From the NCBI GenBank assembly GCA_030159075.1, contig BROG01000560.1:248001-312000 (forward strand): a stretch of 64,000 nt of DNA. The letters run 5' to 3'. This document shows positions 1 to 12,960 of the stretch, piece by piece. Numbering within the stretch: position 1 is the stretch's first letter; each line of letters starts with the position of its first letter. The stretch is from Atrina japonica. Its lineage: Eukaryota > Mollusca > Bivalvia > Pterioida > Pinnidae. The position numbers and the translations under genes were made by a program. The notes beneath the pieces are model-generated. The model did no database searches and was not told the DNA's origin. It was given only the letters and a program-made list of their open reading frames with translations.

Positions 1-2177
1 CCAGGCTTCAATTATTCAGCTTGAGCTAGAATTCCTAGAATTTCGCTTCCAATTAAAATTCGCCCTCTCATCTGCAACAATTTAAAATGTGCAGGAGTAC
101 AGTGCTAACATAATAACAGAACGATTCAAACTTTTTGACGAACAAGAGCATAAAAATACGCCGTACAACATTTATCACAATTTCCTATACAGCATGCCTC
201 ACCGGAAGTAGAGGAATTACTGCGCCACCAATTTTAACAAGTCATGACTAATGGGATAGGGAAATTCTTCATGTCCTCTAAACACTACATTTTTACACGT
301 TAAATGACGACAACAGAAAATGAGCCAGTATTTGAAATTTACCACGAATTATTTTGTATAGCATTTATCAACCGGAAGTAGCTCTGTATTAGGTATTGCA
401 CTGTCAATTGTAACATTTCGTAGTCGAGAGGTAAATTCCCCACGATAGATAGTTACGTGTTCTGTAAAATTTATCACAGGTTATATGACTTTTTTAAGGA
501 GAATATTTAAAGATTAACATTAACTATTCAGTTGTTTACTGAAAAATAACCAATGTTGAGGCAAAGTTATCTTTGTATTGCTTTAAAAACAGAAAAGTCT
601 AAAATGTTAATTCTTATAATTTAATACAAAATGAAAAAAATAGAAACCTTTAAATTCAATTTTAAATTCTAATAACATTATTTAAAACATACAACACAAA
701 CAATAAATGATGAAGCGCAATAATACATTGACAAGCGGCACTTGTTGTCCTAGCAATGGCTGCCGTAATTCCTCACGTGATAGCAAAGTACCTTACACAG
801 ATTTAACCTAGCATTTTAATCCAATCGAATGAGGTGGTTTACAAAAAATTGAATTATTACTTCCATAGATATTCACGTAGCATCACGTCACATTCATCCC
901 CGGTAACACGGCGTACAACGACAACGGTACTTCACAAAACATACGTTCTGGAATTGAATTTGGCTAGTATGTATATGCATGGGCAGTGTGATAGTGCACA
1001 AAACCGTTCCTTAGAAAAAGAAAGAACAAAAACTTTTACTGGAAAATTAGGCAGTTTATGAAAAATCCTTCTTGGAATGCTGAACAGCTGATAAAAAGAG
1101 AGATCTGTTAATAGATTAGATTTATGAAACTTGCAAAACATTTTTGCCAAAACATACTATTCATGATGTTTTTTTTCATCAATGGCATTATATCTATATC
1201 ATCTGATGGAGTTTGAATAGTACTTTTCAACAGATCTCTGTAAATATAATTGATTTTTACCTGTACTGAAATATATCAGCTACTGATTTGTTTTAAAATT
1301 CTTTAATTAAGACGCATGAGCTGAAAGAAAAGCTTGAGGATTTAAGACACTCGCTGCGTTCTTTGTATCTTGTATAACCTATACAATATGCGGATTAAAG
1401 GCTTTTTTTGTTATAAACATGTTTGTAGTTTTAACTTTATGTTGCCATGATCAATTCATCAAGTTATTTCTATATTATATAAGATTACACCTAAATAAAC
1501 TGTTGACCTTACTTCATGACAAAATGTAAAATAATTATGAAACTGATTTTTCAAATTGAAACTGATTTTTCAAATTGATCCCGTCCATCCCCAATGACAA
1601 AGTTTATGAAACGCCTTTAACCCCGTTTTACCTTCGTAGTTACAAAGATTTTCAAACCAGTGCCAATATTCTTCTAGACAGAAATAGCGCAAGTCAAACA
1701 GCTCTTCGGTTTGAGACAATAAATATTTATTTATTTAATATCCTTTGGATCAATCCTAAAACCTAACTGCAAACCTAAATTTATGGATCTATAAAGATAT
1801 GCAAAACGAAAACAAATACATGATAAAATAGTGCAAAGGTCGGAATTCGTCGGTTAGAGATTAGAAAAACAACGTCATTATCTAACATCCCATGGATTCG
1901 CCATAAAAATCCAACTACACATGTAAGATTATATGCAGAGAGTCTACAATAGAATCAGTCATTGGATATCTACATTCAAACTAATGACGGATGGGCTTTG
2001 TACCCACATTCAGCGAGGTCATCAACATATTTAGCCATAATCCCGTATAATCACGGAGAAAACGAGACTATACTTACCACAACGAATGCAAAACCTCGAC
2101 TACTGTAAACACATTATTTTGATATTCTGCTATCATTTTAACATAAGTCTGGAAGCACGGTTGTCACTTTTAGGGTG
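1..2177. other. No gene recognised
   Basis: AT-rich. Two diverged, similar segments (about 166-246 and 335-416) each carry ACCGGAAGTA. A 19-bp tandem duplication sits at 1539-1577. The frames at 834 and 932 lack coding character. Confidence 0.6.
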
Positions 2178-2361
2178 TACAGTAGAATCTCGCCTAAAGA
2201 CCACATCGCTTAGGAGGCCACCTTATATTTCATTAAGACCGTAGATATCCGGTCCCTTGGATTTTTTTTTTTTTTTGAAAATATCTAATAAGAACAACCT
2301 CGCTAATCATACCACAATCAATTAGTCAGTTGTGTGGTTTAAGTATCAAGGTCCCACTGTA
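2178..2361. mobile_element. Pogo/Tc1-like MITE with TA-flanked ends
   Basis: The left end TACAGTAGAATCTCGCC and the complement of the right end CAAGGTCCCACTGTA resemble each other and the widespread CAGTRGAACCTCG terminus of pogo/Tigger-type elements. The body carries AAGACCAC and GTGTGGTTTAAG motifs at mirrored positions. A shorter relative is at 33738-33845. Confidence 0.55.
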
Positions 2362-4020
2362 TATCTAAAATACCAAAAATATGAAGGAGTCAATGCTTTA
2401 GAAATAGTGCAACAATCGTACGGACAACGCACGGACATGCGTAACGACAGAAAAGGATGGGTCATGATAAAACTAAAATCTATTTCACTGGATTACAGCT
2501 ATCCTATCCAAAAACACCCCACGTGTATTTATATAGAACAAAGACTCATATAAAGTTTAAATCGCCATGTAAGAAGTACAAGTATTAAACAAGAGATAAA
2601 CAATCTAAGGATATCAGTTTATATACGAGGGACCGGAAGTGCTGTTGAACGATTGATCCAGTTCTTGATGATGCGTCGTATGTAATGTTCAGGTAGTTTT
2701 TATCGAACACGACATCATACACTCAATCTAGACATAAAATGCTGTTTCTAAGACGTCAATATGTTTTGCATTAGTTTTATCACGATGTAGTGCATAGAAT
2801 CAGTAGTATTAATAATTTAGCCATGATGTGCAAGAAATACAGGCTGGCGATTATCTGCAGAATTCTGTCCTCCGTGATCACGTGGTCATAACATTACACT
2901 TTGGACCACGAAATATCTCATCTCCATTATCACTGGAACCTCAGCATAGTATGTCAGCTAAGCAAGTTAACTTGCTGAAGGCCCGGGGTTGTCCCTGCAC
3001 CACCCCCCACCACCCCCAAAAATGGCCGTAACCCTATAACGGAAAAAGTTCAATAAGTAAATCACCAGTAAAATAACTTAGGTCCCGGCAAACAGATGCG
3101 TCAGGGATTTGGGGCGAGGCGCCGCGAAAAAAATGAACATTTTAATAAAAATAACACGGTTTCCAAACAATTCGACGACGTTATTCAAATAAAAATTGGC
3201 AAAAAAATCAGATGAGGCAATTGCCTCATCTACCTCATAGGTAGCTACGGTCCTGAAAAACAAACAGATGTAGGTACAATTATCTAGTATAGAAATTTTA
3301 ACTAATATGTCCGCATGTATAATGTAAAATAGGTCAAGATTTACTGTGCAGACAAAGTAGGCTCACACACACCGACATATCACCGGACGACGCCTCGAGT
3401 CATATAATCAGATATGCCGCGTTTCAACCGCCATGGTAAACAAGGATGGGTCAATGTCTGCATTGTAATCGATTCCGTTTCTTTGTTTGTACGGTTGTAC
3501 ACGTTCCAAGGACATATTAGTCACGTTGTTATTTGCCGATTCACTCATGATAAATTTAACGCTGTTGGCATTCTGGAAAATATGGATTACCGCTGCGCGG
3601 TGTGTGTCATAACTGTGATTAAGTAAATGAGCACGCATACACGCATGTATAATTTTCGCATATACTCTACAATTTTAAACAAAACAACAATATAAAACTG
3701 TAACCGCAGGAGGTGTCTATGTAAATAAAATGAACTACATGCCATGCATTTCAGTTGGTGAAATTATTTGATGAAATACAAATGTAGGCCTACTTACCAT
3801 ACAATTTCCTTTTTTAAATCAGCTTAGATTACTTTTTCGTTGGTGATATCATATCATTTTTATTTACCGGGCGTTTTACCAAATAGTGATATAATGGTAC
3901 ATCAGAAAGTGAGAATATGATAGTAACATTCTTTTTTACAAGCTACATGTGAATTACCTCAATAATAACATGATTGCTCATGTGAGCTTTTGCAATCGTT
4001 CTTCGTCCGTTAAACATTTA
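2362..4020. other. No gene recognised
   Basis: Contains a C-rich patch at 2982-3018 and an ACCGGAAGTG site at 2632. The overlapping opposite-strand frames at 3408-3638 have no recognisable product. Confidence 0.55.
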
Positions 4021-4810
4021 CATTTTATACGTCTTCAGAACCGCTGAACCAATTGACTTCAAACTTTGTACATATGCTCCTTATGATGTCCTGACCAAGT
4101 ATTTTTGTTTTTCTGATCGTTCCGAAAATCCAAGATGGCCGTCCTGGCCTCTGATTGGCCAAGGCATTTTCAATTTCTTCTTAGGAACCACTATACCAAA
4201 TAACTTTGTACACATGTTCAGTATGGTGTCCAGACCAAGAGTTGTTGTTTTTTGGGTCAATATGAAAATACAAGATGGCCGTCCTGGCCTCTGATTGGCC
4301 AAGACATTTTCAACTTCTTCTTGAGAACTACTGAACCAATTGACTTCAAACTTGGTACACATGTTCCTTATGATGTATTGATCAAGTATTGTTGTTTTTT
4401 TTTTTTGGGGGGGGGTATGGAAATCCAAGATGGCCACCCCGGCGTCTGATTGGCTGAGACATTTTTAACTTCTTCTTAAGAACCACTGAACCAATTACCT
4501 TCAAACTTGGAACTAATATTGTAATTCTTATGATGTCTTGTAAAGTGTTATTGTTTTTCGGGCCGATCCGAGAAACCAATATGGCGGCCCTGGCATGTAA
4601 TTGGCCAAGACATTTTCAACTAAATTTTGAGGATCACAGAACCAAGAGACGTCAAACTTGGCACACATGTTCCTTCAATGATAATATCCTGGCTAAATTT
4701 TTTGTTTTTGGGGCTAAATCAGAAATCCAAGATGGCTACCCTGGCTACCGATTGACACTGAGACATTTTCGACTTCTAAAGACCTCTGGATCACTTAAAT
4801 GCATTTTACA
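4021..4810. repeat. Tandem array, five ~150-bp units
   Basis: Each unit contains ACTGAACCAATTGACTTC, then a CACATGTTCC block, an ATTGTTGTTTTT tract, CCAAGATGGCC and TGATTGGCCAAGAC. Copies of the GATGGCC core recur near 4131, 4271, 4426, 4577 and 4727 (137-155 bp spacing) with 10-25% divergence by eye. The order resembles a large dispersed repeat type common in bivalve genomes. Frames across it are repeat-driven. Confidence 0.85.
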
Positions 4811-5181
4811 TGTTAGATCCATGAATGATAATCTTGTTAAATAAAATAAAATAAAAGATAAAGCACATGATATTGCTACAACGCACAATGGTAAATGCAT
4901 ATCATTTTACCTAATGTTTACAAGATTATTTAAAAACTGTCATAATAAACTTTTAAATGCCCTTCATGTCATTATAGTGTTTTTTCAGCGGCAGGATTTT
5001 AAACAATGGACCTTGTAGACATATAAAAATCAATTCCCTAACTATCCACGCTATCATCAATACTATGAAATGTAGTATCGTGAAAACGTATTATGTATAT
5101 TAGTCACATGAAGATCCTGTGAACTGAATGAACTTCAGGATGTAGAACCCCTTATACATATATAGTTATAACCCTTTGTAT

Positions 5182-5261
5182 AATAGTCTTGTTTGCGACT
5201 ACTGTTTCACTAAGTGAAATGTTGAGTTGCCTTTTCGTTGGCGGTTGTTGAGACGTCTGTA
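5182..5261. repeat. Dispersed 80-bp repeat, copy 1
   Basis: Nearly identical to 8314-8394 (same strand, 3.1 kb away), including GTTTCACTAAGTGAAATG, itself a hairpin, and GCCTTTTCGTTGGCGGTTGT. The following segment (5312-5410: GTGTGACCGG, CTCCATGGCACCTGATCC, GGTCCGTGTTTGTCCA) has a diverged relative at 27797-27862. Confidence 0.8.
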
Positions 5262-5780
5262 CCAATTGTGACGAGGATACACTCCTCACGTGTTTCATTG
5301 GACTTGACTGTGGACTCACGGCGGGTGTGACCGGTCGACAGGGGATGCTTACTCCTCCATGGCACCTGATCCCACCTCTTGGTTTCCAGAGGTCCGTGTT
5401 TGTCCATTTTTACCGGATTTGTATCTATGTCCTGGACATTCTATTGATTTATACTTTGGTATCTGGAGTTTTTATATTGTTAAAGTTTTGTGACGGCCTC
5501 CGTATGAGGTAACATCATAAACTTTTCTAATTCAGTATTGATCACATTACAATGCCCACATTTTATGGTCTGCAACCCATTGTTTACAGAGTTATGACCC
5601 ATTGCAATAGTGTCAATAACAGATTGTCTGGAAAAAATGAAAATCCACAATAGACACCAAGTCATCTAATCAGCATAACGTTAACAAGAAGTGCCATTGT
5701 TTGCACTGATCATATCCATTCCAACATTACCACCAATGCTTAATTCTCTTTAGCTCAGTAATATTTAACTTTTTATTCAG

Positions 5781-5949
5781 ACATCTTGTGCATTTGATTT
5801 CTAACTTGCTACAAATTATCCTCATGAAGTCCCTACCATGTACTGCTACTGATGCTGCTCAAGCCTATGTAAAGCTCAGACATTACCTGTTGCAATTCAT
5901 GTGGGCTTCAAGGCTCATTGGCCTCTTGTTTACCCGTGTCATGGATCAG
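5781..5949 (+). other. Possible orphan exon or gene-derived fragment, unrecognised
   Basis: A good acceptor (CTTTTTATTCAG|ACATC) and a possible donor (GATCAG|GTAGTG) bracket 169 nt. These are open in one frame for 56 codons, including TDAAQAYVKLRHYLLQFMWA and SRLIGLLFTRVMDQ. The composition looks more protein-like than neighbouring frames, but I recognise no family. A following acceptor at 6005 leads quickly to a stop. It could be a relic of a transposon or retrocopied gene, or chance. Confidence 0.25.
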
Positions 5950-6180
5950 GTAGTGTTTTATTCATGTTGCAATTCGTGAGTGCAAAATAGAAAATGACCT
6001 TTCAGTTCAATTTGGACCTTGAATGGGTAACTTCGGGGTAGTCAGAGGGCAAAGAAGGCAATGATGACATAGAAATTGTTATGTTGAATGTTGGATTAAA
6101 TAAAATTTGTATGTCAAAAGATTTAGAAGCTTGCCAACAACTCTATATTTCTAGACGTGACATCATACATATGCATACTA

Positions 6181-6410
6181 TAGTTCTACCAAGGTAAAGT
6201 GGCATATTCGGGTTTAGTCAAAATCCAAAACATAACGGGTCTACTTTCCAAAAATAAGCTGTACAGGTAAAACATATTGCCTTGCAAGGACTCCATGCAT
6301 TATTGAATTTCTAATACTTTTCTGACGACAAGTGACTTGTCACCCCTGTTATGATTTGATTTAGACTTGTTGTGTTTTTAAACATATGCCAATTTACCTT
6401 GGTAGACCTA
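6181..6410. mobile_element. GTCTACCAAGG MITE family, copy A (full length)
   Basis: About 230 bp. It starts TAGTTCTACCAAGGTAAAGT and ends with the complement-type CCTTGGTAGACCTA. The interior has ACAGGTAAAACATATTGCCT, GACGACAAGTGACTTGTCAC and TTGATTTAGACTTGTTGTG. Flanking TA suggests a TA target site. Confidence 0.85.
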
Positions 6411-6914
6411 AACTTTGTTTTAATCATAATGACGCAGGCGAAGTGTATAAAACTTTAACAAAATTTCCAACAAATAAGGAATATAATCATAGACCTTTAA
6501 ATCATTTTGATCGCGCCTCAGTGCGTCAAATTGAATGGGATCGAGACTTTTATACCTATGTAACGTGAATACCAGTTTATCATAATAGTACAAACATACT
6601 GGAGCAAACTTGCATTACCATCACAAAAACAGTAGATTTACATTTTCATTACATTGTCCATTGTCAATATCTTAATTGGTCGGCTTTGCCTGCTTTGCCT
6701 CTTTCACCAGGGATTCGAAACAGACAAGAAATAAGGCCGAGCAATTTTCCAAGTTTCTCAGTGTTGTCCAGCTCTGTGCTGGGCATTTTGGACAGTCAGT
6801 CAAGCCCGTTCATGAGCAATGAAAGTTCATTAATGTGGCAAGTGACAAGGTACCTCGGTGTAAAGTCTCATCCGAAAGGAATAATCAATACCTCTTCTTT
6901 TTAAGAAGGTATGA

Positions 6915-6970
6915 ACCGATGGCCGGATTTGAACCTGAAACCTTGAGAGGGGAGCTCACTACAACCAAAT
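6915..6970 (-). repeat. tRNA-like sequence (SINE head or tRNA relic)
   Basis: The minus strand reads GGTTGTAGTGAGCTCCC, an A-box-like segment, and then AGGTTCAAATCCGG, a good B box (GGTTCRANTCC). No cloverleaf with a paired acceptor stem was apparent. Confidence 0.3.
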
Positions 6971-8313
6971 TTTTCGCTAGCGGTTCCCATGTAAAGGATT
7001 TATGCCAGTGCGGTATAATTATACTTTTATTGCACGTGTCACGACTATAACTCACTTTTTGCTAACTGACAATACGCTTTTGAGAAGCAATGAGTATAAA
7101 TGATATAAATTATGTTCTTTACCCGATCCATGAAATTTTATATCCATCGGCTAGTAGTAGAAATATACTATGGCAAAAGGTCGATAAACCTTTTTCGAGT
7201 TGTTCTATTATGTTGAGTTTTGTCGAAATAGGTTGTATTCAGATCACGTACGTAACATTAATTGAAAGTCGTGTAAGGTCGTTTCCGGTTTAGAAATATT
7301 ACAGTGACGACACTCAGTGAAATCTTGTTTCTGTTAATCTGCGAGGAATTAAGTTTTAGATAAATGTTGTCTCTTGTAAAGATGAAAATGTGTCATCACT
7401 TTCTCGTATGTTGTCTTTTCAAACCAAGCATCTATCACTGCATTCTATCATAATAAGATAATGTGCTTAACCGGAAGTGATATTGCCCCACTTTTTGCTT
7501 TGAAACTGCATTCTATGATGACGAACCATGACGGAACGGAACAACTTGAAAAGTGTCTTTTGATAAAACAATACTTTATCATGTTTGGAGGTATTATTAT
7601 TACAACATAAGGAATGTTAAAATTCGACGAACTTGGTTCTGACCTTACATCTTTATATACATGAAAAAATCAATCAGTTTTCAGTTGATATACCGTTTGT
7701 ATAAAACCTTATCCTACGTCATTTGAAGCGCTCCTGGTGGGTCCTTTATATAACAGATTGCGTTTTCATTCGCAAACTATTTACATATTGACTTAACAAT
7801 CAGGCACACCGTATTTGAATGAATCGCCATCATTTGTTTCATTGTTACACGAATTTATAAAATGTACCAAGTGTTTATCCTCTTTGTCCCCTTTGGAGCC
7901 CCTGTAGGTTCTAGGCAAACTTGGAGCCCGTTTCAAAGACCAAGCCCCCTACCAAATTTGGCTGAAACCAGTCCAGGTTCTTGAGAAGAAGTCGTTTAAA
8001 TGGAAAAAATAATGGACAGAGGGCGACGGACGTTGGGTCATAGCAATATGTTACTGGGCCATTTTTTACGGTTGTTCGTGTGGACTTTATGTTTTCTCAG
8101 CTAGGTTCATAAATCTTGATAGCAAGCTACGTCAACGACAATAATTACATGGAGATGTCGGTCCTTGTGTTATATTAAAAATTGTTAATTTCAAATGATC
8201 CGATATGCCAGGGCGTGTACAACATATGAAGACTACATATGAAAACTACTCACTGACAAATTATTGACACAGGGATATCGAAAACCGCGTTTAATGTCAA
8301 CGTTCCGAAAATA
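6971..8313. other. No gene; contains a fragment of the long dispersed repeat
   Basis: 7895-8060 has ACCAAATTTGGCTGAAACC, TTCTTGAGAAGAAGTCGTTT and GACGGACGTTGGGTCATAGC. These are fragments of the family seen in longer form at 32510-33621 and 59410-60242. ACCGGAAGTGA lies at 7470. Confidence 0.5.
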
Positions 8314-8394
8314 ATAGTCTTGTTTGCGATTACTCTGTTTCACTAAGTGAAATGTTGAGTTGCCTTTTCGTTGGCGGTTGTTGAGACGTCTGTA
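8314..8394. repeat. Dispersed 80-bp repeat, copy 2
   Basis: The same unit as 5182-5261 with one or two changes, ending at AGACGTCTGTA in both. Similarity stops abruptly on both sides. Confidence 0.8.
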
Positions 8395-9147
<753 letters not shown>

Positions 9148-9690
9148 ATCCAGTCTTCAGTACTAAATAAAATGTTTTTTTTAATATATAATAAATCGTT
9201 TGTAAAACTTTTCGGTTTGAGTCTTTAAAATTATATAAAGATGGTTGAGTACTCATTAGGTTAGTTGGCTGTCCGCCCAGTATTCCGAAGCACCGATAGT
9301 GCGAAGGTCCGATAATGCGAAGGCCCGATCAGTTCTGCATCCTAATATACAAAAGATCTCATAGTCTGGAGGTACAATATTCCGACGTGCCAATAGTTTA
9401 AAGGGTCTGATAGATCTACGGTTTAAGGGTCCAATAGTCCAATGAGCCGATAGTCCGAAGGTTAATAAAAAAAAGAACCTAAAAGACGGGGTGAACCTTT
9501 TTTATATAGCTATTTAAATTGTACAATATTCTACATCTCCACTAGCCGCGAACGTGGCCGTACTATTTGGATATTATTTAGGTGGGTTAGTATGAATTAA
9601 TTGAATTAATGCGCGGTCTAACTAAATTTATGCCAGGTCCTCTTGAACAAATATGAGGTCTAATTTAATCAACGCGCTTTCTAATTTAAA

Positions 9691-9914
9691 TGTAGAAATG
9701 TCGCAACTTGAGTCTAGTCCAATAATTACAGCGCCCTCTTACGGTCACAGTCCTCCAGTGTGTACTATGGGCTTCAAAAAGTTTCAACTAGCACATCCCA
9801 AACGAGGTTATGGCATACCGGTTCCTAGAAACATGACTGCCGTAAATTTCTAGTCTGATTGGTTGAATTATTCACGTGGTTGAGTATAATGGGTTTGTGG
9901 GCAGTCCGATCCCG
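9691..9914. repeat. Direct duplication inside the foldback, copy 1
   Basis: Starts TGTAGAAATGTCGCAACTTG. Shares TCCAATAATTACAGCGC, CCTAGAAACATGACTGCCGT and TGATTGGTTGAATTAT with copy 2 (9993-10212), about 302 bp later. A third partial relative lies at 16990-17035 (ATAATTACAGCGTCCTCTTT). Confidence 0.85.
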
Positions 9915-9992
9915 ATGAAATACCTATTGTGATGCAGACATTGCAGTATGAATCTATATACAATTTATATGCGAGCGTAGCGAGCTCTTTAT

Positions 9993-10212
9993 TGTAGAAA
10001 TGTTGCATCTTGAGTCAAGTCCAATAATTACAGCGCTCTCTTCCGGTCAAAGTCCTCAGGCGTGTACTATGGGCTGCAAAAGTTTCAACCGGTACATCGC
10101 AAACGAGGCTCCGCATACGAGTTCCTAGAAACATGGCTGTCGTAAATGTCTATTCTGATTGGTTGAATTATACACGTGGTTGAGTACAATGGCCTTGGAC
10201 AGCCCGATCCCG
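9993..10212. repeat. Direct duplication inside the foldback, copy 2
   Basis: Counterpart of 9691-9914, ending at the shared GATCCCG. Divergence is roughly 15% by eye. Confidence 0.85.
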
Positions 10213-10924
10213 TAATAGCCGTGTTAATAGCAGCCTGGATATATTTTGACGGCTTACCAACATCGCCAAATACGCCTTACCTATAATTTGGACAACAATT
10301 TTAGCATGATTTTAAGCGAGTGAAGCGAGCACTTTATGGTAAAGGGGTAGAAAATGAGCTGTACATACATTGGATGCAAAACACTGTCTGCATCAATCTA
10401 AACTACGTGGTTTTCCTAAACTGATGCATTCAATGCTACATTACGATGTTACAATGACAAAGCTGCGCTCGCTTCAAGGCAATGCCCTATTTCATATTAA
10501 TGCGCGGTTTAATATAATTAGAGAGCTCTATAATTAATTAAAAAGCTCTCTAATTATTTGAGTTTCTGTTAAATTTGCTTTCCATAGTGGAGAGGGTGTC
10601 AAATGTTGATACAAATTCTTACCTTATTAAAAAAAAATGTGCAAAAATAGTCATTTTGGTCCGGACGCCCACTACAACCTCCCTACCCTCCCTTTTGCTG
10701 GATCCGCGCATGTAATGCACAATACATCCATGCTCTCCAACTTTGACGGCTATGTAGTGGCAGTGACAGCGAGTGACTTAAAGTTTACTAATCTTGGATA
10801 TGCAACCACTGTTTTGGGGAACTATATCGAATCTTCGGACTATCGGACCTTCGGGCTATCGAACCCTCGAACTATCGGGACTTCGGTCTATCGGGTCCTT
10901 GGACTATCAGGCCTTCGGAATACT

Positions 10925-11548
10925 CGGTGTTCACCGTTCGTTGAGTATTAAGTGGTGTACTTGATTCAGTATACCAAGAAGGGCCTCCGTGGCCGCGTTG
11001 TTAGCATCGTGCTTTAAAACTATGAAGTCTCTCACTTCTAGTCAGCGCGTACGACCCGCTTCTCTCCTCCATCGCTGAAAACTAGCCGCCACCACATGAA
11101 GGAAATCCTCCTACAGCAAGCATCCCTAACGCCAGCATCAAGAACCAACGAGAGACATTTGTATAAGTTGTTTAAACTCGTTTGTCGATCTTTGTAAAAC
11201 AAATAAGTTATAATAATATAATACTTTCATATTATTTGAGATACGAATCGTGTTATTTTCTGACAAATCCTGTTCACACATGATATGCTCAATATTTATT
11301 GTTCGTTTTAACTAATCGGTGTTAGCTGTACTATAAAAAAGAGATATGTTTGAAACAATTCTTTGCCAAATGAAAATTTACGTCACCGTAATTTTCTTGC
11401 TTGTAACTACGGTAGCGTCATTCATAATTACGAGGGATGATCAAGTGGAGTAATTTTGTTAACACGTGATCAATCACGTGGACTGATGAAGCTGTCATCG
11501 TTGTTTTCGTCGCTCCATGTAGATTCAGATAAATACAGATGTTTTATG
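10925..11548. other. No gene recognised
   Basis: 10978-11130 is GC-richer (GGCCTCCGTGGCCGCG, TTGTTAGCATCGTGC) and might be a decayed tRNA-derived repeat. I could not find a B box in the right place. Confidence 0.35.
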
Positions 11549-11720
11549 TATCACGTTCTCACTTTTTGATTTTCCGGGAGTTTACCCACTTTTTGGTAAA
11601 ACCCCTGGTAATTCAAAAAGTGGGAACATGACATAGGCCTATGTTTTATATTAAAGATTTACAATTCAGCGAATTGAAAACTGTTTTCATTTCGCTGAAT
11701 TGTAAAACTTTAACATAACA
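11549..11720. mobile_element. Pair of adjacent inverted repeats, MITE-like
   Basis: First hairpin: TCACGTTCTCACTTTTTGAT (11551) against ATTCAAAAAGTGGGAACATG (11611). Second hairpin: TTAAAGATTTACAATTCAGC (11651) against GCTGAATTGTAAAACTTTAA (11694), a near-perfect stem with a short loop. Confidence 0.65.
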
Positions 11721-12149
11721 TATGTACAGGAACAAACCAGACTATGTATTAGATCTATATTAAACTGTCGTTGACCTATCATTACATAACGATGATGATA
11801 CAGTCAAATTGATTTTAAATGTAAATGTCCACCGGCAAAAAAAAAAAAAACAAAAAACAAAAAAAAAAACAAAAAACGCTTGCTTTGTAGATTTCACAAG
11901 TCGCCTTTTATGTGTAATACGATCACGTGATGGTGTTGTGTGTAATATTGCATGTGTATGTTTTGAACGTAATGAACAGGCACGTTGTAATTGAAATATG
12001 CTATATGGACGAGGATTATATAGGTGTAAAGTTATAGGTCATAATAGATTGGGTAGCATTCAATTTGTGTAATTCACATTTCTGCAAATTAATAGAAACA
12101 CATATACTTAAAAACTCCTCTTACCATGTTCTTTATGCGATATAAGACA

Positions 12150-12180
<31 letters not shown>

Positions 12181-12258
12181 ATATGTCTGGACGAGTATTC
12201 ATCTCTTTGTAACTATACTTACATTTAGCGGATGCAGACTATGTCCTAGATGCAGATA

Positions 12259-12960
12259 CAATGGCTGATTTGTGCCATTTCATTATCTTATCCTTTCGGG
12301 ACAAAAAGTACGAAAGCCTACAAGTCTCAATTTTGTACAACAACAAAAATAATAATAATAAAATCGCGTTATAACGCGAAAAAGGCGTTATAACGACTTT
12401 TGAAAGGCGATATTACGCGAAAAAGGCGTTATTACGTCTTAAAAAGGTGATATTACGCGAAAAAAGGCGTTATAATGACTTTTCAAAGGCGTCGTTATGC
12501 GAAATAAGTCGTTATAACGACTTTTAAAAGGCGTTAATACGCGACAAAAGGCGTGATAACGCCCTTTTCGCACAACAACGCCTTTTTCGCGTAACAACGC
12601 CTTTCAAAATATCGCTCTAAAGCCTTTTTTTCACGTAATAACGCCTTTTAAAAGTCGTTACAACACCTGTTTTTGCGTAATAACGCCTTTCAAAGTCGTT
12701 ATAACGCGTTTGTTTCGCGTAATAATGCTTTTCAAAAGTCGTTATAACGCTTTTTTGCGTAATATCGCCTTTCAAACGTCGTTATAACGCATTTTTTTCG
12801 CGTAATAACGCGATTTTATTTATTTTCTTTTTTGTTGGACAAAATTGAGCCTTGTAGGCTTTCATAGAAAAGAACAAAGGTCGCCAATTAAGAAGCACTA
12901 ACTGTCGTCCGTTTGGGGCGAAAGGTCGAAACAACGAAATGGCACAGATCAGCCACCGTA
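12259..12960. mobile_element. Large palindromic foldback element with CGTTATAACG/CGTTATTACG iterons
   Basis: Outer inverted ends are ATGGCTGATTTGTGCCATTT (12261) and AAATGGCACAGATCAGCCAC (12938-12957). Inside these are GAAAGCCTACAAGTCTCAAT (12312) and ATTGAGCCTTGTAGGCTTTC (12844-12863). The arms are arrays of AAAGGCGTTATAACGACTTT and GGCGATATTACGCGAAAAAG, in opposite orientation on either side of about 12557. TA flanks both ends. No coding capacity. Partial relatives lie at 17085-17205 and 36594-36960. Confidence 0.85.

Larger units (their letters stand above)
9279..10924. mobile_element. Foldback DNA transposon, non-autonomous, with iterated CCGAAGGTCCGATAGT arms
   Basis: The left arm (9279-9470) begins AGTATTCCGAAG and repeats CCGATAGTGCGAAGG-type words. 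The right arm (10825-10924) carries the same words in complement (CTTCGGACTATCGGACCTTC) and ends CTTCGGAATACT, the exact complement of the left terminus. The middle holds a direct duplication (9691-9914 and 9993-10212) and no transposase. The 104-residue frame at 10637-10951 runs through the right arm and is repeat-driven. Confidence 0.72.

Noticed and set aside
10637..10951. 104-codon frame ending in serine/glycine-rich repeats
   Set aside because: Its second half is the inverted iteron arm of the foldback element.
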